Source of the DNA: Bacteroidales bacterium
GTDB lineage: Bacteria; Bacteroidota; Bacteroidia; Bacteroidales; 4484-276
DNA: 54,976 nt
Direction of reading: 5' to 3'
NCBI GenBank assembly: GCA_014860585.1
Contig: JACZJL010000089.1
Coordinates: 1-54,976, forward strand
The notes under the pieces were generated by a model. It ran no database searches, was not told where the DNA came from, and saw nothing but the letters and a program-made list of their open reading frames with translations. A program made the position numbers and the translations under genes. The number at the start of each line of letters is the position of its first letter. Within the stretch, counting starts at the first letter, position 1. Below are positions 8,713-16,871 of the stretch, one piece after another.

Positions 8713-9699
8713 ATGAATATCTTTAAACGCCTGATAAGCCCTGAAGATCAAAACTACCGTTCTAAAACAACGGTGTTTTTCATTTGCCTGGTTATTTCTA
8801 CTTTGTTGTGGATCTTAACAAAGTTCGCTTATCAATACACGGCTGACATTGAATTACCCATACAATTTATCAGCATTCCTGATGACAAGGTGATGGTTAG
8901 TAAGCCCGATAGCTTACTTAGAATTAATGTGAGGGCTTCTGGATTCGGGCTGCTGAGGTACAATTACTTTTTGAAAAAGAAGCCTTTTGAAATCAATTTA
9001 ATCAACTACAGGATGCAAATGCCTGAAGGATTTTCTGAGCTTACGCTTGGAACCACTCCACTTGCTCAGCAGATTGTCGAGCGGTACAACCTTCCAGGGC
9101 AAATTGAATATGTGGTTCCTGAAAATATAGTGCTGCACTTTGAAGACAAGCAATCAAAATCGGTGCCTGTAATCCCTGATGTAGAATACACTTTAACAAA
9201 ACAATATTTTGCTTATGACTCATTATCAGTTGATCCTAAATATGTTAAATTAAGCGGAACTGCAGCTGCAATTGAAAAAATTTATTTTGTAAAAACTGCC
9301 CCACTAAAATATGAAAATCTTACTGAGAGCATACATCAAACAGTGACCATCCTGATGCCTGCCAGTAAAGATTTTTATGAAATCGAACCAAAGGAAGCCC
9401 TTATTACCTTGCAGGTTGAGAAATATACTGAAGCTGAGATTGAAGTACAAATCGAACAAATTATTGCCCCGGGGAGCCCAAGGGTAAAACTTTTTCCTGA
9501 AAAGGTAAAAGTATACTATATGGTTGCACTTAAGGATTTCAAAAGGATTGAGCCAAGCATGTTTTCCTGTCAGGTTGACCTTTTGGGTGTAAAGGAATTT
9601 TCGGGTAAAAGGATAAATGTTATCATTCGCGACTATCCCTCGTACGCAAAGATTGTCAGAATCGTACCTTCAGATGTTGAATATATCATCCTGAAATGA
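8713..9699 (+). CDS. YbbR-like domain protein (CdaR-like)
   Basis: Membrane-anchored protein with one N-terminal helix (about residues 21-38, TVFFICLVISTLLWILTKF) and an outer region of YbbR-type repeats. In Firmicutes the related CdaR regulates the diadenylate cyclase CdaA; the role in Bacteroidota is not settled. Its last four bases overlap the start of coaE. Confidence 0.82.
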   Translation: MNIFKRLISPEDQNYRSKTTVFFICLVISTLLWILTKFAYQYTADIELPIQFISIPDDKVMVSKPDSLLRINVRASGFGLLRYNYFLKKKPFEINLINYRMQMPEGFSELTLGTTPLAQQIVERYNLPGQIEYVVPENIVLHFEDKQSKSVPVIPDVEYTLTKQYFAYDSLSVDPKYVKLSGTAAAIEKIYFVKTAPLKYENLTESIHQTVTILMPASKDFYEIEPKEALITLQVEKYTEAEIEVQIEQIIAPGSPRVKLFPEKVKVYYMVALKDFKRIEPSMFSCQVDLLGVKEFSGKRINVIIRDYPSYAKIVRIVPSDVEYIILK

Positions 9700-10280
9700 T
9701 GTTAAAAGTTGGATTAACAGGAAATATTGGAAGTGGTAAATCAATGGTGTCCAGCATCTTCAGGATGCTTTCAATTCCTGTTTTTGATGCTGATTTGGAA
9801 TCTAAAAATATCCTGACAACTGAAAAGGTGAAACAGCAAATCCGCTCCTTTTTCGGCTCCGAGATTTTTGATTCAGGTGAAATTAACCGGAAGATGCTGG
9901 CAGCAGTCGTTTTCAAAGATAAAGAACGGCTAAAGCAACTCACCAACATCATTCATCCTGCTGTCAGAAATGCCTTCGAAATCTGGATGGCACAGCAAAA
10001 AGATTCTCCCTATCTGATCTATGAGGCAGCAATCCTCATCGAAACCGGGTTTCATAAGCAACTCGATCAAATCATTATGGTGTCAGCGGACAAAGAACTA
10101 AGGATTAGCAGAGTGATGAAGCGTGACAATTCAACCAGAACCCAGGTTATTCAACGAATGGCCAACCAGTGGGAAGAAGAAAGGAAGATCCCTTACGCCG
10201 ATTACATGATTCAGAACAATGAGGATGATTTATTGATCCCACAGGTGATTGATATTCACAAACGAATTATCGCGGGCTAA
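9696..10280 (+). CDS. coaE: Dephospho-CoA kinase
   Basis: Last step of coenzyme A synthesis: phosphorylates dephospho-CoA at the ribose 3'-OH. The P-loop is GLTGNIGSGKS (about residues 5-15), followed by FDADLESKNI and the LID-type region IIHPAVRNAF. Length is 194 aa. It starts at ATGATG within the ybbR stop, so the two are translationally coupled. It is the last gene before the eCIS block. Confidence 0.95.
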   Translation: MMLKVGLTGNIGSGKSMVSSIFRMLSIPVFDADLESKNILTTEKVKQQIRSFFGSEIFDSGEINRKMLAAVVFKDKERLKQLTNIIHPAVRNAFEIWMAQQKDSPYLIYEAAILIETGFHKQLDQIIMVSADKELRISRVMKRDNSTRTQVIQRMANQWEEERKIPYADYMIQNNEDDLLIPQVIDIHKRIIAG

Positions 10281-10508
10281 TTTTTATCTTCGTTTTACCT
10301 GGTTAATTCAAGCTGTTTGGTTTTTACTTACCTCTTCTAAAAATTACCCGTTTATCACTGCTAACCAATATAATAAGGGTTAATACATCCATTTCCTGCC
10401 AATATTCATTTGTTAACATGAGGTTAAAGTATGTGAATAATTCAAAAATTATTTGACTTCTAATGAAAGGTGTATTATTTTTACACTTTCAAAATTCAGG
10501 AATTTTTG
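10281..10508 (+). promoter_or_regulatory. Leader region of the eCIS operon
   Basis: 228 bases between coaE and the first eCIS gene must hold its promoter if the block is a separate unit. A TTTG at 10453-10456, followed by an AT-rich TATTATTT around 10473, is the best -33/-7 candidate, but spacing and sequence are poor. I see no clear terminator for coaE and no operator dyad. Confidence 0.3.
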
Positions 10509-11141
10509 ATGCCTGAGATTGTTTTTAACGCCTTTGTTATACTGGTAAAACCTTTGTTTGATATGATAGACCAAACATTAATTTTCCTGCGCGATCAAAT
10601 TAATTCTTTTCTGATGGAAACCATCCAATCGGAGAAAGTTGTATTGGGTCACCTGGTCAACATGAATGGTCAAACCAATGTGAGTGAAATAGGATTGACG
10701 CTGATCAATATTGAACAAGAATCCTCACTCAAAAACACCAATCCTTACCGGCGGATTTCTGATGATGAAATTTCAAAGGTTCACCCGCCCATTTACCTGA
10801 ATTTATATGTGCTCATATCTGCTTACTTTGGAGATACGGAAGAAAACTACAAGGAAGCACTGAAAAACCTTTCACGGGTTATTAGGTTTTTCCAGGCCAA
10901 GCCATTATTTAATCATCAAAACAGCGCAGGCCTCGATCCTGAAATTGAGAAAGTACTTGTAGAATTGGTATCCCTCACTTTTGAGCAACAAAACAACCTG
11001 TGGGCATCGCTCGGTGGTAAATACCTGCCGTCGGTCATCTATAAATTAAGGCTTGTTGAGATTGTACGGGATGTGATGATTTCCACCGGTCCTCCAATTG
11101 AAGACGTGTTTGTTAATACCAAAGAAATGGAGGAGAAATAA
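10509..11141 (+). CDS. eCIS cap protein, Pvc16/Afp16-like (DUF4255)
   Basis: Resembles the DUF4255 N-terminal domain of Pvc16/Afp16, the protein that caps the distal end of the tube and sheath and stops elongation. The typical layout is an N-terminal helical segment, then VVLGHLVNM..., INIEQESSLKN, PPIYLNLYVLISAYFG and NYKEALKNLSRVIRFFQ. ATG 10509 is chosen; an in-frame GTG at 10470 would add an unlikely 13-residue leader. Being first in the cluster, directly before the sheath gene, is common in Bacteroidota eCIS loci, whereas Afp/PVC encode it last. Confidence 0.85.
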   Translation: MPEIVFNAFVILVKPLFDMIDQTLIFLRDQINSFLMETIQSEKVVLGHLVNMNGQTNVSEIGLTLINIEQESSLKNTNPYRRISDDEISKVHPPIYLNLYVLISAYFGDTEENYKEALKNLSRVIRFFQAKPLFNHQNSAGLDPEIEKVLVELVSLTFEQQNNLWASLGGKYLPSVIYKLRLVEIVRDVMISTGPPIEDVFVNTKEMEEK

Positions 11142-11184
11142 TGAAGAATTCTGTTTTAAACTATAAACCAACACCATAATTCTC

Positions 11185-12615
11185 ATGTCAAAAGAATACA
11201 GAACACCAGGAGTGTATGTGGAAGAAATATCAAAGTTTCCACCCTCCATTGCTGCTGTAGAAACAGCAATTCCCGCCTTCATAGGATATACACAAACTGC
11301 TATGAAAGGCGAGGAACCGATCACCAAACCTTTCAGGATCACATCGCTTCTCGAGAATGAGCAGTTTTTTGGAGGCGCTTATCCCGAAAACAGTGCATTT
11401 GCTATCCAGATCACCGACGAAACGGATGCCGACGATCATCTCTTGAACCGCGATGCCGTTGTCACGTTTACAAGGAACTCTGTGTCTAAATTCAACATGT
11501 ACTATGCTCTTCAACAGTACTTTAACAATGGTGGAGGCCCTTGTTATATTGTTTCAGCCGGCAGCTATCCTGAAGACGGGAATATTGACCCGGATGATCT
11601 TGAGGATGGACTGAACTTACTCGAAGAGGTGGACGAACCTACATTGATCGTTTTTCCGGAAGGGACAAATGTAGCAGAGGCCGGACAATACTATGGATTA
11701 ATCAACAGCGCCCTGGCACAATGCAACAAGCTGGGCGACCGCTTTGTGATCATGGATGTTTACCCGGAAGAAGGAGATTTGCGCGATGACATCGAAACAT
11801 TGAGAAACTCTATTTCCAATGACCTTGCTCAAATTAAATATGGCGCTGCTTATTTCCCTTTTATTGACACTTACCTTTCTCTGAACGTGAATCCGGCGCT
11901 GGCCATCACCCACGTTGTTAACAAAGAGGGTGCGGATGACCCATTAACAGGAGCCTACACCACGCTTGCTGTGCTGAAAACCCAGAACCCCCAATTGTAC
12001 AATCAGCTATTTGCCGAAATCAGGAAAAACACAGTTCAACTTCCTCCATCACCATTTGTTGCCGGAGTTTATGCCCGTGTGGATAACGAGCGCGGAGTAT
12101 GGAAAGCCCCTGCTAATGTAAGTCTTAATGGTGTGAAAAAGCTGTTAACCGGGATCACCAATGACGATAACAACTTTATGAATGTTGATCCGGGAAGCGG
12201 GAAGTCAGTAAATGCAATCCGCTTTTTTACCGGAAAAGGAGTACTGGTATGGGGAGCAAGGACATTGGCCGGCAATGACAATGAATGGAAATATGTGAAC
12301 GTGCGCAGGTTCTTCAATTTCGCCGAAGAGTCAATCAAGAAAGGAACTGAACGTTTCGTATTCGAACCAAATGATGCCAACACCTGGGTTAAGGTGAAGG
12401 CTATGATCGAAAACTTCCTCACCAATCAATGGCGAGGTGGTGCACTGGCCGGTGCAAAACCAGAGGATGCATTCTTTGTAAAGGTTGGTTTAGGCCAAAC
12501 TATGACCGCACAGGATATCCTTGATGGAAAGCTAATCATCGAAATCGGCATGGCTGTGGTAAGACCTGCCGAATTTATCATACTCAGGTTCTCGCATAAA
12601 ATGCAGCAATCCTGA
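11185..12615 (+). CDS. eCIS contractile sheath protein (Pvc2/Afp2 family)
   Basis: Phage tail sheath family protein that polymerises around the inner tube and contracts on firing. The N-terminal signature YRTPGVYVEEISKFPPSIAAVETAIPAFIGYT is diagnostic. The C-terminal domain contains KGVLVWGARTLAGNDNEWKYVNVRRFFNFAEES, the conserved handshake region of sheath subunits. At 476 aa it is a single full-length sheath; PVC and Afp carry three paralogues. Confidence 0.95.
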   Translation: MSKEYRTPGVYVEEISKFPPSIAAVETAIPAFIGYTQTAMKGEEPITKPFRITSLLENEQFFGGAYPENSAFAIQITDETDADDHLLNRDAVVTFTRNSVSKFNMYYALQQYFNNGGGPCYIVSAGSYPEDGNIDPDDLEDGLNLLEEVDEPTLIVFPEGTNVAEAGQYYGLINSALAQCNKLGDRFVIMDVYPEEGDLRDDIETLRNSISNDLAQIKYGAAYFPFIDTYLSLNVNPALAITHVVNKEGADDPLTGAYTTLAVLKTQNPQLYNQLFAEIRKNTVQLPPSPFVAGVYARVDNERGVWKAPANVSLNGVKKLLTGITNDDNNFMNVDPGSGKSVNAIRFFTGKGVLVWGARTLAGNDNEWKYVNVRRFFNFAEESIKKGTERFVFEPNDANTWVKVKAMIENFLTNQWRGGALAGAKPEDAFFVKVGLGQTMTAQDILDGKLIIEIGMAVVRPAEFIILRFSHKMQQS

Positions 12616-12653
12616 TACAAACAACAGAATTAAAAATCTAAATGTTATAAATC

Positions 12654-13085
12654 ATGGCTCAATATCCATTACCAAAATTCCATTTCCAGGTCGAATGGGG
12701 TGGTTCAAAAATCGGATTTTCAGAAGTTACCGGCTTGGGTGTAGAAACCGAAGTGATTGAGTATCGCAGCGGCGATATGAAAGACTACGCCAAAACTAAG
12801 ATGCCCGGTATGCAGAAATTTGGCAACATTACACTTAAAAGAGGGGTTTTTCAAACAGATAATGACTTCTTTAAATGGTGGAATACTGTGAAGCTGAATG
12901 AAATAGAACGCAGGGACCTAATCATTTCATTGCTCGATTCTGAGCACAACCCGAGGGTTGTATGGAAAGTTCGAAATGCCTGGCCGGTAAAAATCCAGAG
13001 CACTGACCTTAAATCTGATGGCAACGAGGTGGCAATAGAAACCCTTGAAATAGCGCATGAAGGGTTGACTATTGAAATGATATAA
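12654..13085 (+). CDS. eCIS inner tube protein 1 (gp19/Hcp-like)
   Basis: Forms the inner tube inside the sheath. The N-terminus PLPKFHFQVEW and the GFSEVTGLGVETEVIEYRSG loop are family signatures. ITLKRGVF and WKVRNAWPVKIQ follow, and the protein ends in a beta-rich C-terminus. Length is 143 aa, standard for tube proteins. It lies 38 bases downstream of the sheath gene. It is probably the main tube subunit. Confidence 0.94.
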   Translation: MAQYPLPKFHFQVEWGGSKIGFSEVTGLGVETEVIEYRSGDMKDYAKTKMPGMQKFGNITLKRGVFQTDNDFFKWWNTVKLNEIERRDLIISLLDSEHNPRVVWKVRNAWPVKIQSTDLKSDGNEVAIETLEIAHEGLTIEMI

Positions 13086-13117
13086 TTTGCTGAGAAAACG
13101 CTGGAAAACGAAGTATA

Positions 13118-13543
13118 ATGAAATATCCACCGGTAGCATTTCACTTTTTGGTCAGTTTCGAGGTAAGCGGCTCTGATGCGTCTTTTATGGAAGTATCAGG
13201 TATTGATTCATTGCTCGAAACCATCACAGTAAAAGAGGGTGGCGAAAACCGTTTTCATCACACACTTCCAGTGAGGGCAAAATATTCAAATCTTGTGTTA
13301 AAAAGGGGGATGATAACAGACTCTGCGATAGCTAAATGGTGTCAGGATGCAATTGAAAACCTGGCCATAAAACCGTCTTCAGTCCAGGTGCTTTTGCTTA
13401 ATGACCAGCACGAACCGCTGGCTGGGTTTAATTTCATCAATGCCTGGCCGGTAAAATGGAGCATCTCAACGCTTGATGCCGACAAGAGTGCCATTGTGGT
13501 AGAAACGCTTGAATTGGCTTATCAATATTTTAAACGCATTTGA
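13118..13543 (+). CDS. eCIS inner tube protein 2 (tube initiator-like)
   Basis: Second tube-family protein (141 aa), more diverged: YPPVAFHFLVSFEV, FMEVSGIDS, LVLKRGMI and FNFINAWPVKWSIS. In Afp/PVC a second tube paralogue (Pvc5/Afp5) links the baseplate hub to the main tube, and this copy is probably its counterpart. Its stop overlaps the leader of the DUF5908 gene. Confidence 0.92.
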   Translation: MKYPPVAFHFLVSFEVSGSDASFMEVSGIDSLLETITVKEGGENRFHHTLPVRAKYSNLVLKRGMITDSAIAKWCQDAIENLAIKPSSVQVLLLNDQHEPLAGFNFINAWPVKWSISTLDADKSAIVVETLELAYQYFKRI

Positions 13544-13545
13544 TT

Positions 13546-13743
13546 ATGGGTACTTTGCCGTTAAAGTCGAGAGATTCAATTGAAATCAGGGAACTGGTGA
13601 TTACTGCCAGCGTGCGGAATCAGCCCCAAACGGGGCAAAGTGACAAATCAACGCCAGAGCAATCTGACAATTTCAAAAAGGATGTTTTGGCTGAAAGTCT
13701 GGAGAAAATTTTAACCATTATCCAAAATAAAAACGAACGTTAA
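13546..13743 (+). CDS. Small DUF5908 eCIS protein (Pvc6 position)
   Basis: 65-aa protein beginning with a short beta segment, SIEIRELVITASV, then a polar, probably disordered region and a C-terminal amphipathic helix. It resembles the DUF5908 family found between tube and LysM genes in Bacteroidota eCIS clusters, the position of Pvc6/Afp6. Its function is unknown. ATG 13546 is preferred to the in-frame TTG at 13540, which overlaps the previous stop. Its own stop abuts the next ATG. Confidence 0.75.
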   Translation: MGTLPLKSRDSIEIRELVITASVRNQPQTGQSDKSTPEQSDNFKKDVLAESLEKILTIIQNKNER

Positions 13744-14415
13744 ATGCTTGACGTCATTGGTAAACTGAAAATCATTGCATTCAAGACCCCGAAGTTTATG
13801 CTCGGTGGACCGCCGGTTGGAGGCTACCTTGCCATGTTTAATCCGGAGTCGTTCAGTGTGAGCCAAAAGGTGCTCTACGATCTGCTTCACGCACCGGGAA
13901 TCACATCCGGCGAGCCAGCTTTCAGGGGTTACCAGGCGCAGGTTTATAAATTTGATTTCCTGGTTGACGGAACCGGTGCTTCAGGTGAATCACGCGAGGT
14001 TTTCGCTGATGTTCTTTTATTTAAATATACAGTGGGTTACCTTGGCGAAATTCACCGACCTCATTACCTGATCATTCAATGGGGTACTTTCATTGCAAGA
14101 TGTGTTCTTTCGCAAATGGATGTCAAGTACGATTTGTTCCGACAGGATGGAACCCCTTTACGCGCTACAATCTCTGCAACATTCATTGAGCATGTCGAAA
14201 GTATGCTCGAAAGCCTTCTGGCAAATCGATCCTCACCAGACTTAACCCATACCAGGGTTGTCCGCGAGGGTGATACGCTTCCCTTACTTGCCCATGAAAT
14301 CTATGGCGATGCCTCTTATTATCCCGAAGTAGCCAGGGTTAATGGAATTGACAATTTCAGGAAACTGAAAATTGGTGATGAGATATATTTTCCACCTTTA
14401 ACTTCAAACGATTGA
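13744..14415 (+). CDS. eCIS hub adaptor with LysM domain (Pvc7/Afp7-like)
   Basis: Two parts are visible. The N-terminal ~160 residues match the CIS tube/adaptor domain (AMFNPESFSVSQKV near the start, then GYLGEIHRPHYLIIQWGTF). The C-terminal ~50 residues are a LysM module (VVREGDTLPLLAHEIYGD...WPEVARVNG-like, ending in KLKIGDEIYFPPL). In contractile systems such LysM adaptors (T4 gp53, Pvc7) connect tube, spike and baseplate rather than necessarily bind peptidoglycan. The stop overlaps the start of the spike gene by one base. Confidence 0.9.
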   Translation: MLDVIGKLKIIAFKTPKFMLGGPPVGGYLAMFNPESFSVSQKVLYDLLHAPGITSGEPAFRGYQAQVYKFDFLVDGTGASGESREVFADVLLFKYTVGYLGEIHRPHYLIIQWGTFIARCVLSQMDVKYDLFRQDGTPLRATISATFIEHVESMLESLLANRSSPDLTHTRVVREGDTLPLLAHEIYGDASYYPEVARVNGIDNFRKLKIGDEIYFPPLTSND

Positions 14416-16166
14416 TGAGTTTTCTCATGCCAAATATCGCCCCAAACACTGATCTGGTTACTTTCGTTGTTAAAGTTGACGGACAGGAAGTTCATCGTGA
14501 TTTCCGGTTTTTGCGGATTGAAATAAATCGCGAGGTGAACCGCATCCCATCAGCTAAATTAGTTATTGTTGACGGCGATCCATCGGCTCAGACTTTTGCT
14601 GCAAGTAGTTCCGATATGTTTATTCCCGGAAAGGAACTCGAAATAATGGCTGGTTTTCACAGTGATATCAAACCTGTATTTAAGGGTGTTATCATTAAAC
14701 ATGGAATAAAAATAAGCAGTACGCAGGCTTCTGCTCTGATTGTTGAATGTCGGGATAAAGTTTACAAAATGAGCCTTGGAAGGAAGAACAGGATGTTTGA
14801 CGAAAGCACTGACAGTGATGTGATTTCGGGTATCTTTTCAGAATATGGACTTTCAAATGATGTGACAGCAACTCCGGACATTCATGAAAAAACTGTCCAG
14901 TACAACGTCACCGATTGGGATTTTATCAACATGCGTGCTGAAATGAACAGCCTATTTGTATTTGTGAATGATGGAAATATATCGGTAAAAAAGATTGAAA
15001 CCACCCTGCCGCCTTCTTTAGCCATTTCATACGGCGCCAACCTGATCAGTTTTGACGCTGAAATTGATGCACGAACACAGGTTTCCGGTATTCATGCACA
15101 ATCTTGGGATAGTGCAGTTCAGGATATTGTTGAGATAGAAGGCGCAGGTGCAACAACTGCACAGCCTGGCAACCTAAGTGCAGAAGCACTCGCAGCATCG
15201 GCAGGAATTGATTTTCTCACTCTCCGCCATTCTGGTCAGGTTAGCGATAAAGAGTTGAAAGCGTGGTCGGATGCTATGCTTAACAGAAGCCGCATGGCAG
15301 CTAACACCGGAAACATTGCCATCCATGGGAATTCTGAGATGATACCCGGCCTGATGATTACGCTAAACGGTTTAGGCGAGCGATTCAACGGTAATGTTCC
15401 TGTTTCGGGCGTGCGTCATGTAATTGATGGGGGCAGTTGGATTACTCATCTTTCTTACGGTTTATCATTTGAAACATTTGCCAGGAGATTTATGGAAAAC
15501 TTGCAGGAAATTCCTGCGTCAGGTTTAACTCCATCAGTTTACGGTCTCCATGTGGGTATCGTTACCGCAATAGAAAATGATCCCAAAGGTGAATTCCGTG
15601 TAAAAGTAAAATTACCTGCAATACATCTCATGGATGAAGGCATTTGGGCAAGATTGGCATTACCGTATGCAGGGAGCAACCGTGGATTTCTCTTCCGTCC
15701 TGAGATTGGGGATGAAGTGGTAATTGGTTTTATGAACGACGACCCAAGAAATCCGGTAATCATCGGGAGTATGCATAGCAGCGCCAAACCTTCATCTATT
15801 GAGGGTTCTGACGATAATCACGAAAAAGCACTGATCACACGCAGTGGTATGAAAATCGCCTTTGATGAGGATAAAAAAGTCATCGAAGTTTCAACCCCTG
15901 GTGGTTATACAATGAAAATTGATGAATCCGAAAAGGAGATTTTATTGGAAGATGCTAATAATAACTTTGTTAAACTAAATGCAGACGGTATTGAAATCGA
16001 AAGCGGAAAAGATATTATGATTAAAGCCACAGGGGATTTAAAGATTCAAGGCATAAATCTTGGGATAGAGGCTTCGGCGCAATTGAACGCGCAGGGGAGC
16101 GCCGGACTTGAAGTTACAAGTTCAGGAACAACTGTTATAAAAGGTTCATTGGTACAAATTAATTGA
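14415..16166 (+). CDS. eCIS spike/hub protein (VgrG-like, Pvc8/Afp8)
   Basis: Trimeric hub and spike that sits on the tube and punctures the target. The N-terminal ~350 residues are the gp27-like hub. A gp5 OB-fold follows at about 373-459 (GIVTAIENDPKGEFRVKVKLP, then FRPEIGDEVVIGFMNDDPRNPVIIGSMH). A C-terminal triple-beta-helix-like repeat region carries GDLKIQGINLGIEASAQLNAQG. No effector domain is fused at the C-terminus. ATG 14415 overlaps the previous stop; ATG 14427 is an alternative. Confidence 0.94.
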   Translation: MSFLMPNIAPNTDLVTFVVKVDGQEVHRDFRFLRIEINREVNRIPSAKLVIVDGDPSAQTFAASSSDMFIPGKELEIMAGFHSDIKPVFKGVIIKHGIKISSTQASALIVECRDKVYKMSLGRKNRMFDESTDSDVISGIFSEYGLSNDVTATPDIHEKTVQYNVTDWDFINMRAEMNSLFVFVNDGNISVKKIETTLPPSLAISYGANLISFDAEIDARTQVSGIHAQSWDSAVQDIVEIEGAGATTAQPGNLSAEALAASAGIDFLTLRHSGQVSDKELKAWSDAMLNRSRMAANTGNIAIHGNSEMIPGLMITLNGLGERFNGNVPVSGVRHVIDGGSWITHLSYGLSFETFARRFMENLQEIPASGLTPSVYGLHVGIVTAIENDPKGEFRVKVKLPAIHLMDEGIWARLALPYAGSNRGFLFRPEIGDEVVIGFMNDDPRNPVIIGSMHSSAKPSSIEGSDDNHEKALITRSGMKIAFDEDKKVIEVSTPGGYTMKIDESEKEILLEDANNNFVKLNADGIEIESGKDIMIKATGDLKIQGINLGIEASAQLNAQGSAGLEVTSSGTTVIKGSLVQIN

Positions 16167-16168
16167 TT

Positions 16169-16468
16169 ATGCCGGCAGCAGCAAGGATAGGAGATATGCA
16201 CCTCTGCCCGATGCAGACACCGGGTACGCCGCCCGTTCCGCATGTTGGCGGACCGGTAACGGGTCCGGGCTGCGCGACCGTGCTGATTGGAGGGATGCCG
16301 GCAGCTGTAGTCGGCGACATGGCCGTTTGCACTGGACCGCCCGATACAATTGTTGCAGGTTCAGCCACTGTGATGTTTGGCGGAAAACCTGCTGCACGAC
16401 AGGGAGATACAACAGCTCATGGAGGAAATATTGTTGCCGGTTTTCCAACTGTAATGATCGGAGGATAA
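16169..16468 (+). CDS. PAAR-repeat spike tip protein (Pvc10-like)
   Basis: Sharpens the spike apex. PAAR features are ARIGDMHLCPMQTPGTPPVPHVGGPV at the start, GPGCATVLIGGMPAAVVGD in the middle, and repeated TVMFGGKPAARQGD and TVMIGG hairpins. Conserved His/Cys residues (H in GDMHLC and VPHVGG, C in MAVCTGP) can bind the tip metal. Length is 100 aa with no C-terminal toxin extension. The stop is followed one base later by the gp25 gene. Confidence 0.95.
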   Translation: MPAAARIGDMHLCPMQTPGTPPVPHVGGPVTGPGCATVLIGGMPAAVVGDMAVCTGPPDTIVAGSATVMFGGKPAARQGDTTAHGGNIVAGFPTVMIGG

Positions 16469-16469
16469 C

Positions 16470-16871
16470 ATGAATAGCGATAATAACATAGCATTTTTAG
16501 GCACGGGATGGTCCTTCCCACCCGCTTTCGATAAAGTTTCCCGTTCAGTGGAAATGACTTCGGGGCGTGAAGATATTGAACGGAGCCTCGAAATCCTCCT
16601 AAGTACCCGTCCAGGCGAGCGGGTAATGCAGCCCGACTACGGCTGTAACCTCGACAGGCTGTTGTTTGAGCCGATGGATTTAGCCCTGAGAACTTATATG
16701 GAGGAAATGGTGAAAACCGCCATTTTGTATCATGAACCGCGGATTACTGTGGATGCAATTGAAATCGATGAACGAGAAGGTGTTCAAGGACAGATAACGT
16801 TAATTGTCGATTACACAATCCGAACCACCAATTCGAGATATAATTTTGTTTACCTGATCGAAAAACAATAG
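16470..16871 (+). CDS. Baseplate wedge protein, gp25/Pvc9-like
   Basis: gp25-like lysozyme-related baseplate protein that nucleates sheath assembly. Hallmarks are FLGTGWSFPPAFD, EDIERSLEILLSTRPGERVMQPDYGCNLDRLLFEP with the conserved E-x-R-type contact, and EPRITVDAIEI. Length is 133 aa. Its stop abuts the ATG of the next baseplate gene, so the two are tightly coupled. Confidence 0.94.
   Translation: MNSDNNIAFLGTGWSFPPAFDKVSRSVEMTSGREDIERSLEILLSTRPGERVMQPDYGCNLDRLLFEPMDLALRTYMEEMVKTAILYHEPRITVDAIEIDEREGVQGQITLIVDYTIRTTNSRYNFVYLIEKQ

Noticed and set aside
13744-14415. LysM domain as evidence of a cell-wall hydrolase
   Set aside because: Position and N-terminal domain match the eCIS hub adaptor; LysM in this context is structural.
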